NCBI GenBank assembly: GCA_949358305.1
Contig: OX442316.1
Coordinates: forward strand, 3,660,001-3,720,000
Length of the DNA: 60,000 nucleotides
Origin: Strigamia acuminata
Taxonomy: Eukaryota; Arthropoda; Chilopoda; Geophilomorpha; Linotaeniidae
Reading direction: 5' to 3'
The notes under the pieces are model-generated. The model made no database searches. It was not told the DNA's origin and saw only the letters and a program-made list of their open reading frames with translations. The position numbers were made by a program, and so were the translations under genes. Of this stretch, positions 1 through 13,200 are shown piece by piece. Numbering within the stretch: the first letter of the stretch is position 1; every line of letters begins with the position of its first letter.

Positions 1-899
1 CTTTGAACACGTCGCTGCAACTGACAGTATTTAATTTTTTTTTTCTTCGCATAAAACATGAAGATCAATTTAGCCTTCAACACTATTAGACGTGTGCAGA
101 GAAGACTATTTTATCCTTTGTATAAAAAAGTAAAATACTTCAACATTTTTCTAAATGTGTTTGTTGCTAATGGTGCCCTAATCTGAGCAATCAAACTGTT
201 GTGCACCATTTAACAGGGGTTGAGGGGGGTGTTTTGGCTGAACCCTATTTACTTGTGAAAGGGCTGATGTGGTAAGTGAACATTAGGGGCAGAGGGGAAC
301 AAGTTAAAGACCACACACAGTGATTGTGTAATGTTGGTGCCCTCAGCAACACTAAAGAGGGCAGGGGGAAGTCACTTTCCCTCCCAGTGATGACATTAGG
401 TGAAGAAAGGGAGTTTGTTCTGCAAATTCCTTCGGTATTTTATTGCAGTTTTCGGATTGAGGGCATAAAATGTTGGGGTTTAGGGCCCCATTTCATGCAG
501 GGGGGCCCTGAGAAGGGCTCTGGGGAAACCCCATTTGTTTGTTGTAAAGCAGCAAAAGCCAACTTAACTTTCGCAAAGCCGGGGGTAGCTACAGGACTGC
601 ATTCAGTGAAAACCAAGTTAAGTCTGATTTAATAATGCATAATTCATCAATAAAGAAAACTTAGCTATGGCTGGTCATTTTTTGCCTTTTTTGATTGTGC
701 GCGTAATCTTAGTTTTAGAGGTGCGATCATATTTTTAACACTAGCTGCATTCAAAAATTAAAATATTTTGTTTTACTTCAATTTTAAAACAAAAATGACA
801 TTATTTCCTGTCCTATTTTTTATAATTATTATAATAAATCAAAATTTAAACTTAAAACACACTTAAACTAAAATTGTATTTTTATTTTAATACACCACC
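1..899. other. gene-free left edge with one short MITE-like copy
   Basis: I see no credible coding exon here; the 102-codon open frame at 324-632 has no recognisable domain. From about 742 to 896 lies one copy of a dispersed repeat that begins TAGCTGCATTCAAAAA and recurs at 10360-10499 and 45797-45919. The 10-kb copy is bounded by the same motif inverted, so this copy is read as a right-truncated miniature transposon. Confidence 0.5.
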
Positions 900-1048
900 T
901 ATACTCTTTCCACACTCAAGGTTGACCCTGGAAGCTGGGCTCCCATTGGCCTACTTAGAACTGCAATGTAACTATATTGCATTGCATTTCTAAGTAGGCC
1001 AATGGGAGCCCAGCTTCCAGGGTCAACCTTGAGTGTGGAAAGAGTATA
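900..1048. repeat. near-perfect hairpin inverted repeat, 61-bp arms
   Basis: Positions 900-960 and 988-1048 are exact reverse complements as read by eye, separated by a 27-bp centre that itself continues pairing imperfectly (TGCAATG against CATTGCA). The outer ends read CTATACTC and GAGTATAG. The ends, and the internal CTCCCATTGG motif, resemble the TIR elements at 12041-12452 and 47625-48056, so this is probably a foldback or miniature member of a related family. A transcript would form one long hairpin. Confidence 0.85.
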
Positions 1049-1595
1049 GTGTAAAAAGGTGGGAAAAGGTGTACGGCATTCCCGTTAATGGTGTTTTATC
1101 TTATAAATATTAAATTATCTTATTAATAATTGAAAAAGTATTCGTGTTTAGTCATTATGAATTGGGGAGGAATTTTTTGAGGAATAAAAATTAATCCGCT
1201 TAGTTAATTTTCAGGAAAAAAAGAATTAAGGATTTTTTAAATATTTTTGGTATGAGATTTTGATTATGGTGAATCCAAAACCCATTAGGGTCGATTAAAT
1301 TATAAGTGCTTTGATTCAAAATATCTATTGGTAGATAAAAGTATATCCTGGTTTACATTTTGGGTTATATAAAGCCGGTAACAAATTGTTTGGCAGAGTG
1401 CTAAACAGTGATGTCAAAAGAAGGAACGGCTGTCGCTGTCAGTCAGGTCGCATATAATCGATTCATGGTTGCACATTCATTTGTTATATAACTCAATCTG
1501 ACATTAAGCAGTGCATTCATCAATATGAAAGATGATGACTGGACATTTTCTGTTTGAGTCATTCGGCAAATGCAAAACAGAGAAAGATTGGAAAG

Positions 1596-2622
1596 TACTG
1601 GGCTAGGTTCAATTCCGCCCAAATTAATTTCGCCGGTTCCCATACCGCCCTAGTCTCTTAAAAAGGTTGCAATTCCGTCTCGACCTAATTTAAATCCGCT
1701 CGTCCCATTTCTGCCCCCTCCCAATTCCATTCCAAGTCGTAAATATTTGATATTGGGATGGTTTTAATTCCGCCCGTTTTGTCACTGTTCCGTCCAGTTC
1801 TTCATTGAGTTTGTCGTTCCAAGCCCTGCCCGACTGCTTGAGTCCATAAAGCGATTTGATTAAATGGCATACTTTGCCGTTCATGCTCTCGGCCTCCTAT
1901 GTCATTGTTTGGTCATTATGTGAATAGTCTTCAGATTATCGACCGCAATTACCACAAATCTACAAAGATGGCATTTCAATTGGACATCAATTTTGACAGC
2001 CCGCTTCAGACATGATGTGCAGGCCATATGCTCACATTTGTATGCAATGTTGCACTGGCTCTGCTACAAAGCATACGAGTGAATGCGGTCAATTCCTCAT
2101 GCACCACTAAATCAGCAATGGCACCACTGAAGAAAGTGATTAGCTCCGATGTCAATGCATGTGCTTCTACAGGCAACAATTCCACATGCCGTAATTGTTG
2201 ACTTGCCCTAATGACGTCCCATTCATCGGGTGTCACTGCAATTTCCTCCCACCCTGTTTCTTGCAGGGCCATCACTTGTGGAATTGCGGCAAGATTTCTT
2301 CTAGTTCTCCTGCGCTGAGAAGGTGGTTCTATGTTGTGGCACTAGGCGATTGACCCAAGTCGCAAGATTGGAGCTGGTTCGGCTGGCTCGTCTTGCACGG
2401 GAAGTGGATTTCACGAGGGCACGTTACGCAAACGTTACAGGGCGAGATTGGTTCCGTCATAACGTCTTTTAAACGTTTCGAGGCGGAATCGGTTTCTGCG
2501 GAATTAAGTACTTTGTTTATTTTTAATTTTAATTTTATTTCACAAAATAAATAAGAAAATCCCGCTGCGGAATCAGGATGGGGCGGAAATGGTCTAAGGG
2601 GCGGAATAAGTCCAACCCCGTG
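1596..2622. mobile_element. putative non-autonomous transposon with CCGCC-rich ends
   Basis: The left end (CTGGGCTAGGTTCAATTCCG) and the reverse complement of the right end (CACGGGGTTGGACTTATTCC) are similar, and the motif TTCCGCC/GGCGGAA recurs through the interior. Inside is an antisense Copia reverse-transcriptase fragment and a second antisense open stretch (2006-2275, 89 codons) that I do not recognise. This suggests a composite or fragment-capturing element. The boundaries are approximate and I found no clear target-site duplication. Confidence 0.45.
1786..1884 (-). pseudogene. Copia (Ty1) reverse transcriptase fragment
   Basis: Read on the minus strand this encodes about 33 residues including VCHLIKSLYGLKQSGRAWN. 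That matches the conserved L-x-K-[SA]-L-Y-G-L-K-Q-S-x-R-x-W block just before the YxDD core of Ty1/Copia reverse transcriptases. No YxDD, integrase or gag sequence is found nearby and the similarity stops abruptly, so this is a dead fragment. It lies within the TIR-like element at 1596-2622. Confidence 0.75.
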
Positions 2623-2633
2623 TTTCTCACCTA

Positions 2634-2999
2634 AAAAAATCAATTTTTGGTCTTAAAAATCAATTTTGGTCTTAAAATCAATTTTGGTCTTAAAAATCAA
2701 TTTTTGGTCTTAAAATCAATTTTTGGTCTTAAAATCAATTTTGGTCTTAAAAATCAATTTCTGGTCTTAAAATCAATTTTGTTTCCTAAAAATCAATTTT
2801 CTTGTACTAAAAATAAATTCTGTGTCTTAAAAATAAATTTTGTGTCCTAAAAATCGATTTTGTGTCCTAAAAATCAATTTTGTGTCCTAAAAATCGATTT
2901 TGTGACTTAAAAATCAATTCTGTGCCCTTAAAATCATTTTATTTCCCTAAAAATCAATTCTGTGCCCTTAAAAACATTTTATTTCCCTAAAAATCATTT
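2634..2999. repeat. minisatellite, about 20-bp unit
   Basis: Tandem repeats of a unit like CTTAAAAATCAATTTTTGGT, fairly regular on the left and decaying rightwards into variants such as CCTAAAAATCGATTTTGTGT. It encodes a meaningless repetitive open frame. The core TTTTTGGTC is shared with arrays at 18.3 kb and 35.6 kb. Confidence 0.9.
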
Positions 3000-3475
3000 T
3001 TTGCTGTCATAAATCGACAGACTTGTGAGGGAAGGCAGCAACCCCAATTTATCTCTCTCTCTCTTTCCCCCCAAGTCGCAACCCGAGCAGAATGAAAAGG
3101 GTGAAAATGAAGATGGTCAACAAACGCTTCAAAGTGGGCAAAAACCCTCTTGAGTTTGAAGCAGCTGCTTTCATTCCAACTCCTCGTGGCTTTTGTCTGT
3201 TGCCTGAGTGCTTTTTTCCTCGCCATTTTTCTAGGAACACTTTATTGAAGGTTATCGTGTGACTCGACCCGAAATTAGAAGCGAACAACACCGGTGGTGC
3301 GATGCCAAACTATAAATATTTCCGTGTTCTGTCACTGCCAAATTCCTTCTCATTCTCGGCCTACCCATCAGCGACCAGAAACTGTCGCGCCCAGACATGT
3401 CTGTGTAATCGACTGTGAGGTGTCGAGCACTTTGCACACATTTCAAGATATTTTTGTTTCTTTTCTGTAATTTTT
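3000..3475. other. unassigned unique sequence with CT tract
   Basis: This stretch is less AT-rich than its flanks and starts with a (CT)n tract near 3051-3065. Short open frames exist on the minus strand but none shows a domain or splice pattern I can defend. It could hold an unrecognised exon or promoter. Confidence 0.3.
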
Positions 3476-3960
3476 AGCTCATTTTTGGTGATTTATGGTC
3501 ATTTAGGTCATCTTAAAGGTGATTTTAGCTGATTTTAAAGCGATTTGAAGTAATTTTGAGTAATTTTGAAGCGATTTTGAGTAATTTTGAAGCGATTTTG
3601 AGTAATTTTGAAGCGATTTTGAGTGAATTTAGGTGATTTTGAGTAATTTTTAGACAATTTTTCTTGATTTTTTTGTCATGTTCAATTATTTCCGGTCATT
3701 TATAGTGAATTTTAGGCTTTTTTCAATGAATTTATGTGATTTATAGATGATTTTCGTAATTTTTGGTCTTTTTTAATGATTTTTGTTCATTTTTAGTGAA
3801 TTTTAGGTGGTTTTTAGATGAATTTCAGTAATTTTTAGATGAATTCCGTGATTTTTAGATGAATTTCGTTGAATTTTAGATGATTTTCATTGAATTTTAG
3901 GTGGTTTTTTAGTGATTTTCGTGTTTTTGGTCAATTTCTGTGATATATTTAGATGATTTA
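3476..3960. repeat. degenerate minisatellite, 21-bp unit at best
   Basis: The clearest part (about 3545-3640) repeats GATTTTGAGTAATTTTGAAGC. The flanking parts are looser GATTTT / AATTTTTAG variations with similar spacing. Confidence 0.8.
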
Positions 3961-4225
3961 ATCTCATTTGCATTTATCTCCAATTACACCAACCTCGGAA
4001 TTGCTTAGTAGAGAAATATTTAGATTGATGATACTTTTAATTTATAATCCCAGTTATATAAATTGTTAATAAATAAAACATGAACACATCATAAAAATCC
4101 AATCTTTTTTTTTCGTTTTAAATTTCAATTTTTATGATTTAATTTATGTCGCATGCGGGATAACATTTATTATGATTAAACTAATGAATAATTCATAATG
4201 TTTGTTTGTTTGTTTCAAATTCCAG

Positions 4226-7200
4226 GAGTTCAAGACGTGAAGAAAGCAAATGAGAATTATTTATGGATACGGACACATGCAACCTGCAAAGTGCCTCGTC
4301 CGAAGGTCATTCGAGTGAAAGATGTGTACCCCGACACGACAAAAGAGTACCTACCAAGGTGTACAATCTTACACAGATGTGGCGATGATTCGGGATGCTG
4401 CGAACACGACACGTTGCAGTGCGTAGCCAAGTTGTCCGAGCCAGTAGAGCTCTACTTTTATGTAAGTAGGCCTAACCATCAATTCACGCATTAAAACATC
4501 GTCGTTTTGGCTTTGTTTGTTGCAGCGATTCCTGAAATTAGATTTAATACATTTTTTATTTCTTCTTTTAATATATTTGTAAATATTCATGTGTTGTTGG
4601 GTCAAGTTTGAAACTGAATTGATTGAAAATAAAATGCTTGAAATCTCTAAAGTAGGACAGACATTAAAAAAAAATGATTTATGATAGTTGAATATCGAGT
4701 CTAGTCTTGTAATGACATATATTTACAATCATGTACTATGTTTATGATTTTTTTTTATTTTTTTTTATTATTTTTATTTTTATTTTTTTTAAAAGAGAAA
4801 ACAATTTTTTTTTTACAATAGGATAATTAACTGTCGTGTTTTTTGGATGTTTGAATTCTCGAAAGAAGTAGAGGTGGAACCTCGGTGTTGGGAGCAAAAA
4901 AGTTCGTTGTAAGGAGAATTCATTATACAATGAGAATTTTATTATAACAAATTAGTTCGTTAATGTAGTAAGGAAAACTCTAAGAAACTTGAAATTTATT
5001 TTGTTAAATATTATAAATGCTTACCGGTAATTAGAAAATAAATATATGGGTTGACATTAAAAACATGAATAGACATAATTTATTAACAATAAAATATTAA
5101 CAACTATAAAATATTTTTCTATTAAATTATTTATTAAATGAATTAATTTCGAGTTTGTTCTTTTCCAAATGTATCAAACAAATCACTGAATTTTGATTTG
5201 CGATTTGTTTTATGGCGTTTATGTTTTTCGCGATTTGATTTTTTGCGATTACCGTATTTTCTCGATTAAGAGTAGCCCTCGTTTTGTAGCCGCGGCTACT
5301 GTTCGAGGGCTTTGGTAACCAAACAGGAAATGGTTAATGAAATATTCGCCGATGATGATGGTTACTTAAATAAAAAATTTAAAAAAAAAGGTAAAATTTC
5401 AATTGAAAAAATTAAAATTTCACTGAGAAAAACAAACTTTTAATGAAAAAAGTGAAATTTTAATGAAAAAGTGAAATTTTAATGACAAAAGTGAAATTTC
5501 AATGGAAAAAAGTGAAATTTCAATGGAAAAAAGTGAAATTTCAATGGAAAAAAGTGAAATTTTAATATAAAAAAAGTAAAATTTTAATGAAAAAAGTGAA
5601 AATTTATGAAAAAAAGTAAAATTTTAATGAAAAAAGTGAAATTTTAATGAAAAAGTGAAATTTTAATGAAAAAAGTAAAATTTCAATGGAAAAAAAAGTG
5701 AAGTTTTAATGAAAAAAAAAAGTGAAATTTTAATGAAAAAAAGTGAAATTTTTATGAAAAAAGTGAAATTTTTATGAAAAAAGTGAAATTTTTATGGAAA
5801 AAAGTGAAATTTTAATGAAAAAAGTGAAATTTTAATACCGCGGCTCTTACTCGAGAAAATCCGGTATACTTTCTTTTTATTTAGTTATCGCGAAATTGGC
5901 AATTCCTTCATTTAGCAATATCTTTTTCGCGATACATCCGCCACCCCATTAGAATTCTTTCTTTCTATCTATGCAAATACCCCTCATTTGATTGTGAATA
6001 TGTGTGAACAAATGTGAATACGTTGGCAAGAGTGATGAAACACTGATGGTTTAAGTGCCATTTTGACTTTCGCTGGTCTTTTCCTTGACTATTGTTGATC
6101 TAGTATTAGTCTGTCAACATGGCAAGGCTTAATTACATAGCGGTGCTATGCTGAAGGAATAATTTAACATTATAGCATCGTAATTCCGATATGTAGGTTT
6201 GTTTTTTGATTGATGTATCTTTGTAATTTTAAACAAGCTCGATGATAAGCATCGTGCTACTCTGTAATTGTGTGAAATCAAAATGGACCACCCAAATTTC
6301 ACGATTCAGGAAAGTCCAAGTCTAATCAAGGACTTGAAAATGAAAAGAAAAAAAAGAAAAAAGGATTTTGGAAAGAGCAATTGCACTATTACTTCTTGGA
6401 ATGTTAAGTTTGGACTTAGTATTCAAAAGGGCGACTGTGGGCGGTGTTGGTTCTCCACCTTCATCACCTTGGCACGTTGAGAAAGGGGTGGCAAAACTCA
6501 AAAGAGGTGTTTGTGAACAACAACATCCACTTCACACCTTTGGCTTGCTTTCTTTGGGTTTGAGGGAGAAATTATTGCTTTTATGGGCTCATGGGAATGT
6601 TTATTGTTGGTTTTTTTATTTTTTTTTTAAATTTATTTTAAAAGAAATTTTTTTTTTGTGTGTGTGGTTTGATGGAATTTCGAATGGGAGGTGAGATTTT
6701 GGGTTTCTGGTTACAAATATTTATGGTTAGTTTATTTTTTATTTAAAAAAATTGTTTTGACTGCAACTGGAAATAAAATATCAATTATTTTGTTAGTTTA
6801 TACTTGCGGTTGTATGAACCTGGGAAGAAATCAGGCCATGCAACAGCTGGTTGTGTGTTTTTACATTTTGATTCATTGGGGATTTTGTTTTGGGATTTTG
6901 GGCTGTTTTTTTTATCAATTACCATAGTTTGTCGTGGTCGGTTTTCGAGAAAAGTAAGAATTCGAATTTTACTGTTTTGTAAAATTGATCATGTAAACAA
7001 ACCAGTTTTCCACAAAAGACATTGCTTTTTGATAATAAATAAAGTGATTTTAATGACATTAATGGCGCTCTTAAACTCACAAACAATTAACTAAAAACCA
7101 TAGACCTTTTGATCAAACAATCATCTTCAGTGGTCAAAACGATAATATCGATTAAAGGTTGAATTAATGCCATGTATGCACATACACGATTTTCCAGATA

Positions 7201-10200
7201 AATAAATAGATTGTAGTTTATTTAAACGTTTATTTTAAAAGGTTTATTAAATTGTAACAGTGTTGAGGTTGGTAAAAAATGCAGTGCTGCATCCCACACC
7301 ACAGACTGACTAAGGTAGATTGATTGATTGATTGATTAACACTGATGACTTGTCTGCACAGTGTCTGGTCATAATCACAATGGCAGATTTGTGGGTCCAG
7401 TGCAAGGCCCTAGGAATTAGTTATTTAACAATAAACAATTCCATGTTTTCATTAATGATACATAACCGCATGTAGAGGTAATTTTGGAATTCAAGACCAC
7501 ACTCCTAACTTTGTTTATCTTTTGCTCAGAGAGCTTTGCTGCATTTCATCAACCAGGGCTAGACTAATACCTTGTTTACACCAACGGATGTAATATGGCT
7601 GGATCTGATCCACCTGATCAGAGTTCCAATATTCACCCAGATTATGTTCACACCAAAAAGTTGATTCAATCAAACAAAACCGAGTTTTAGTAGCAACAGA
7701 TTTTAGGAACACCTCGCTAGAACAGCTACCAACATGATTCGAATTTATTCATTTTCGTTGTTATTAATTTATGTTTTACATTTATTTTAAATATATTAAT
7801 TCTAAAATCTAAATGTACAAATACACGAAACAGTTTTTGGATTTTGTTATCGAATTGTGCGAACAATGGAAAGCTACAGACTTGTGCCTGCACAATCTGT
7901 TTCAATCCGGATCCTATCGCCGAACCGAGTTGTGGGAACTCTATTGGCAAACGGAGTTGTTGGGCACACGGATCTAGATACGTGAACCAAGATCAGTGTT
8001 CACACCAATCGTGGATCTACACTCTGGGCCGAGCCATTTCACTAGTGTAGTGATACCAAAAAATAGATCAAAACTATGGTTGACATTTTGACTGCTTTCC
8101 AGACCAAACAACCAATAAAAAAATTAGAAAATTGTTTGCTTTCCTGACAAACGAAGCAATAAACTGAATATTGAAATAAAAACAGCATAACTCTTTATTT
8201 TATGAATTAAAAAACATTTTCTTATAAAATACAAATAACATAACATCATTTCAATTATTAAAGCAATCAAACAAATTAAAAACAAAACTGAACTACTTTT
8301 CCTTGTAGTAGCACACAGTCCACAATTAGGAGTAATGAGCATGGGCCAATGGAAAATAGGCCCAACTTATAGTGAGCCAGAGTATATCCATAGCTTCGGG
8401 TGAGATCCAAAACCTTGGTGTAAACACGGTATTAGGTATCATGGGCCCCCTATACTACAATAAATTTGGGGCCCTTCTTAACAAAGGCAATGCTAGATGG
8501 AAAGGTCATACCATGGAATTGTATTGTGATATTACTTACAAGTAATTAAATCATATAAATAGTTTTCATTTTTCATTTTTAAAAAATCACCAATTTTTTT
8601 TTTTTTAATTCTTGATTTTCTGACCCCAGCGCCAATTTTAAGTTTTTCTGCCTTGTTGCTTCACCCTGTGTTTTCATAGTGTAACATTTTGCCCTAGGTC
8701 TGGAAATATGATCCAATTAGTTCAAGTTTACCAAAATCAAAACATCAGCTTGTTGCTAACAAGTATGGGATGAGCTTCAAGTAGCTGCTATACAGCAAAA
8801 ACCCATTTTTCATGCAAACAAAATGTGATAAAATTACAAAACAAATATTTCAGCAACTGACCTGAATAACGTTTCATTATGTAATGTTATTTTAACCGTA
8901 CAAACCACATTTATAACTTGAATGCATTTACATTTCAATGTTAAAAAATTGCAATTAATATCTGTTTTGCTGGATTTTCTTCTTTGCAGACCTTAAGGAT
9001 GAACACAGACAGCTCGGATGATTTACAGTTTACAAACAAAGTAGAAAAAATAGTATTTATAAATCACACTGAATGTGAATGTCAAATTTTAAATGATGAC
9101 AGACCTCGGTCTGGATCTTCAAGCGGAGCGAATCAAAAGTAAGTAAATTAACTTTAAAATCTATTTTTATTTTTAAAATTAAAAAAAAAAATTAATTTAA
9201 GAAAAAAAAGTTTTAAAACATGTTTTTGACACCTTTCATTTTTAATCTGTGATAAGTTGGCCACTTAATTTATTGATGTAAAAACTTGAAATTTTTCAAT
9301 CAACATCTTAATAAACTAAAATACCTGAAATTTTTTTTTACCTTTTCAGTTGCTTGGAGTGCCCGGGAGAATTCAACATTCGTGAATATCCAAACGGCAT
9401 ATGCTCATGCGATTGTTTTGACCGTCAAAAAGAATGCATGAGATTAAAGAGAGGGCGAGCAACTTTCACTGATATAGATAGACGGTAAGTCATGCACACT
9501 AACAGTAAGCCATATGGCTCAATTCACTCCAATCATGACTTATCAATAAGCCACTTATTGGAATTAAATTATCATTTCAGTGATGTAAATTACATCATTT
9601 CCTGTGGCTGGTAAAACATTTCAGCCACATCAGCCAATGACTTGCATGAATTGTTGATAATTCAGATTATGATAAGTCAAATAATTCATTTGACTTTGAA
9701 TGCACCCACTGAAATTATATTGCAACTTATTGCGATGTATTTTGAAATGCATTGGGTTTCACGAGAATGCCTTTTGTAATACATTTTTGCAAATATTTCA
9801 GTGTAGCTCTAATTAAGCCGCATGCCGTTGGACATGCTGTTGGACATGGGTTTACCAGGTTTTTGGAATTTCAGTCAACCAATTACTGGCATGCCGGTAT
9901 AAGTGAAAAGGCTGTTTTTTTTTTTTAACTTAAAAGAGCCCGGATGAATAATTATGTTGAAATTTAGACCTGAAATTTGAGTTTTCTTAATTTTCTGAAC
10001 ACTTTTACTAAAATCTGAGTAAATTTACACAAATTTAGGCCAATTTCCTACATTTTGGACATACAAACATGCTTTTATTGCTTGTTTAGGCTCAATTCTT
10101 ATTGAAAAAAAATTCACCTTCACTTACAGTACATCGGCATACCGGTAAAAATCGCACTATACCAGCATGCCGCTTAAATCGAGGTAATACGGTAAATTTC

Positions 10201-13200
10201 ACTGAAATCATACAATACCGTATTTCTTTGATTCTAAGACACTGTCGATTCTAAGACTACCCCGTTTTTAGATGCTTCGATTGTAAGACACAACCCCCAA
10301 TTTAGAGATGTTTATTTTGTAAAAAAATAAAAATACGTCTTATAATCGAAGAAATACAATAGCTGCATTCAAAAACTACAATATTTTGTGTTTTACTTCA
10401 ATTTTAAACCAAAAATGACATCATTTCCTGTTTAAACCCATGTTAAAACTTAAAATACACTTAAACTAAAATTGTTATTTTTATTTTTGAATGCAGCTAC
10501 TAAGTCCTGAAATCCCTAACGATCCAAATTTGAAATCTTAAGTTTACCGATAGATCTCAACGTTAGTAAATTCAGTTTTTTGTTGCTTTTATTATTCCCC
10601 ATTTCCATTTGGAACACGTTTTTACCTGTTTCAATCTATTTCAATCTGTTGGATTACACAAAATTCAGATTCAAATTGGAATGCAAACAAACAACAGGTA
10701 AACATTCGAAAAAATAAACAACCGGTGTAGATGAAAGCGGTACAACCACAATTAAATTAAATTTATTCAAAATGTTTACCATGTTAAGCTTCATTTAAAC
10801 CAACATTTCAGTAGTAAAAACAAAATTTAATTCCCTAATCTTAATTCTTAACCAAATAAGGTAGACCAAGCCTTGGCTAAACGACTGTACTAGCAAACTT
10901 ATCATCCAGCAAGAACAGAAAAGAAAAAAAATTCTAAACACAAAGATGCACTTGTGATCTTAAATCGGCTGCTTACTGCATATTAATTACGTAAACTTTA
11001 AAGGGCCTACTGTACAAGAGGCAATGCATGGCCTTGACACTATACACTTGTAGACAGCATGGCATTACCACAAAGATTTCGTCAAACATCTCTCCTTTTA
11101 ATGGTTGTGAATCTTGCAAGAAGAATCTACATAAAAGTAATAAAAAAAAATAGGCCTATCACAATATCAGATGGGATAATCACAGTGAGTCGAGGGCCCA
11201 GCAGGAACTCAAATTCCACAGTCATGTAGACAGGTTTCATGAACAAGTTTGCTTGCAACCTATAAATTTAATTTAATTTGATAGCAACACATGATTAAGC
11301 TGTAAAATTGTTTATAGGGTTCTGCAGCTTGTGGGTTTTTCTTCTTCGGCTTTATTTTTGCTTCTGCTGGGTCTTTGGGCCTTTTTTTTGTGGGTCGTAA
11401 AAATCTCACAGGGTTGGGTTAATTGCAGTGTGCTATTTTTACTGGATCTAGAATTAATTCAAATATGGAGATACAAAAAAAATATGAGGAAAAAAATATT
11501 ACAATTTTAATGTTTGGTATTAGGGTAGGTAGTCTGTGTAGAAAGTTGATTTACAATCAACTTTTTTCAGAACTTGTTTTTGGGAAATCAATTTTCACAG
11601 CAGTAGTTCAAATTATAAGTAATGCCTTTAAATTACCACCTTTAATTCTACTAGTGCTGTCTCACTAGCCTTCTATTGCTGCTAAACACTATAATTAACC
11701 TTGGATCAGGATGAATGGTTAGACACAACTCCTGAACTCATTACTGCGCTGTGTTTATGAAGAAACTCTAGAAGGGGTTTATCAATCAAAGTGATAGTCA
11801 CACAGCTTGCATTGTAGCTTTGTTTGCACACAATATTAATACAAATAAAATAATTAGTTACAAATTTTTAAATTTTCTATAATTTGGGGACCACGCCTTG
11901 AGTTCCCCAATTCACAATAAAATTATGTATAAGTATAAGTATATTAACCCGCTTTAAGCGACTGTGAGTGTTGGTTAACAGCGAAAGACTGGTTTATTAA
12001 AAAAAACAAGATGGCGAACAACGGAAACAGATGACTAGCGTATACTCGAGTTGGACTCAAAAAGGCACTTTACAAGGTGTACTCCCATTGGTCGAGCCAG
12101 TTTACTGGTGTAGTGATCCGGAAAAGTAGACCCAAACACCAGAATTGCATTACAATGTACAGACATTGCAATCGATTGCCTAGACAACGGCCTAAAATTC
12201 AAACTTCCAGACGATGTAAGCAATAAACACAACAAACATGAGTTTGACATTTTTTAATGTGTAAAACTTCATTTTAATGATGGAAATAACATTTTTTTAT
12301 TAAATAATATCAAAATAACATTAACTAAACTAGTCATAACAATCACAACAATAAATAAAAGTTTGTGGAGTTTGTAGTAAACTGGCTCGACCAATGGGAG
12401 TACACCTTGTAAAGTGCCTTTTTGAGTGATTTTTGAGTGCAACTCGAGTATAGTGAGTCGTTTCTAGCCAAGCAAATGAATCCTGATGTAGTTTTAAGGA
12501 TTGGGAAGATTGATGAGAAAAGACAGAGAAAACTCACTATACTCGAGTTGCACTCAAAAAAGGGTTACTACGGAAATCCCGTTACAATTTTATTTCAACG
12601 TTAAAGTCGCTGAGCACCAGGTCATCCCAGAATCTCATTTTACAATAAATCCTTAAAAGAATCATTTGGTAGAACTCTTCTACAGACAGATTTCTAGGTC
12701 ATGATAGCCATATACTCCTTCCAAAAACATATTTCATGTTTTTTTTAGTCTAGCCAAAGCCATGTGCACGTTACCAGACCTATTCTATATTGTTTCTGGT
12801 CTTGAGAGCTCAATCAACCCCCAATTTAAGATAAGATACCTTATCCAGTTTTACCACGTACTCCTGATTTAGTTGCAGGAATCATTAACATGTCTCCGCT
12901 TTTGTGCTCAAGTCTTCCTGGAAGTTGTTGAAGTGTGTGGAGATATAGTAGCTTCCGCATTTAAAAGTCTTATCACAACTTGTGTCTCTCAGACCTTTTT
13001 AGATTAATTCAAACATGGGAGATATAATAAAAGCAGTTCATAGAAAGATTTTCTAACAGATGTTTTCTGACAATATGTTATGGATTAGGACCTAAACCTG
13101 ATTTCAACAACGTTATCGTAGAAATACTCAATTATCATCAGACTATGTGAACAGAAACAATTTTTTATTTGGTAGATAAACGACTGCATTCAGAAAAATT

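Noticed and set aside
2647-2850. Repetitive plus-strand frame (NFGLK units)
   Set aside because: A translation of the 20-bp minisatellite whose unit is not a multiple of three; no start context or homology.
12035-12250. Minus-strand frame similar to the plus-strand frame at 47864-48049
   Set aside because: The similarity reflects two copies of the same non-coding MITE, not a protein family.
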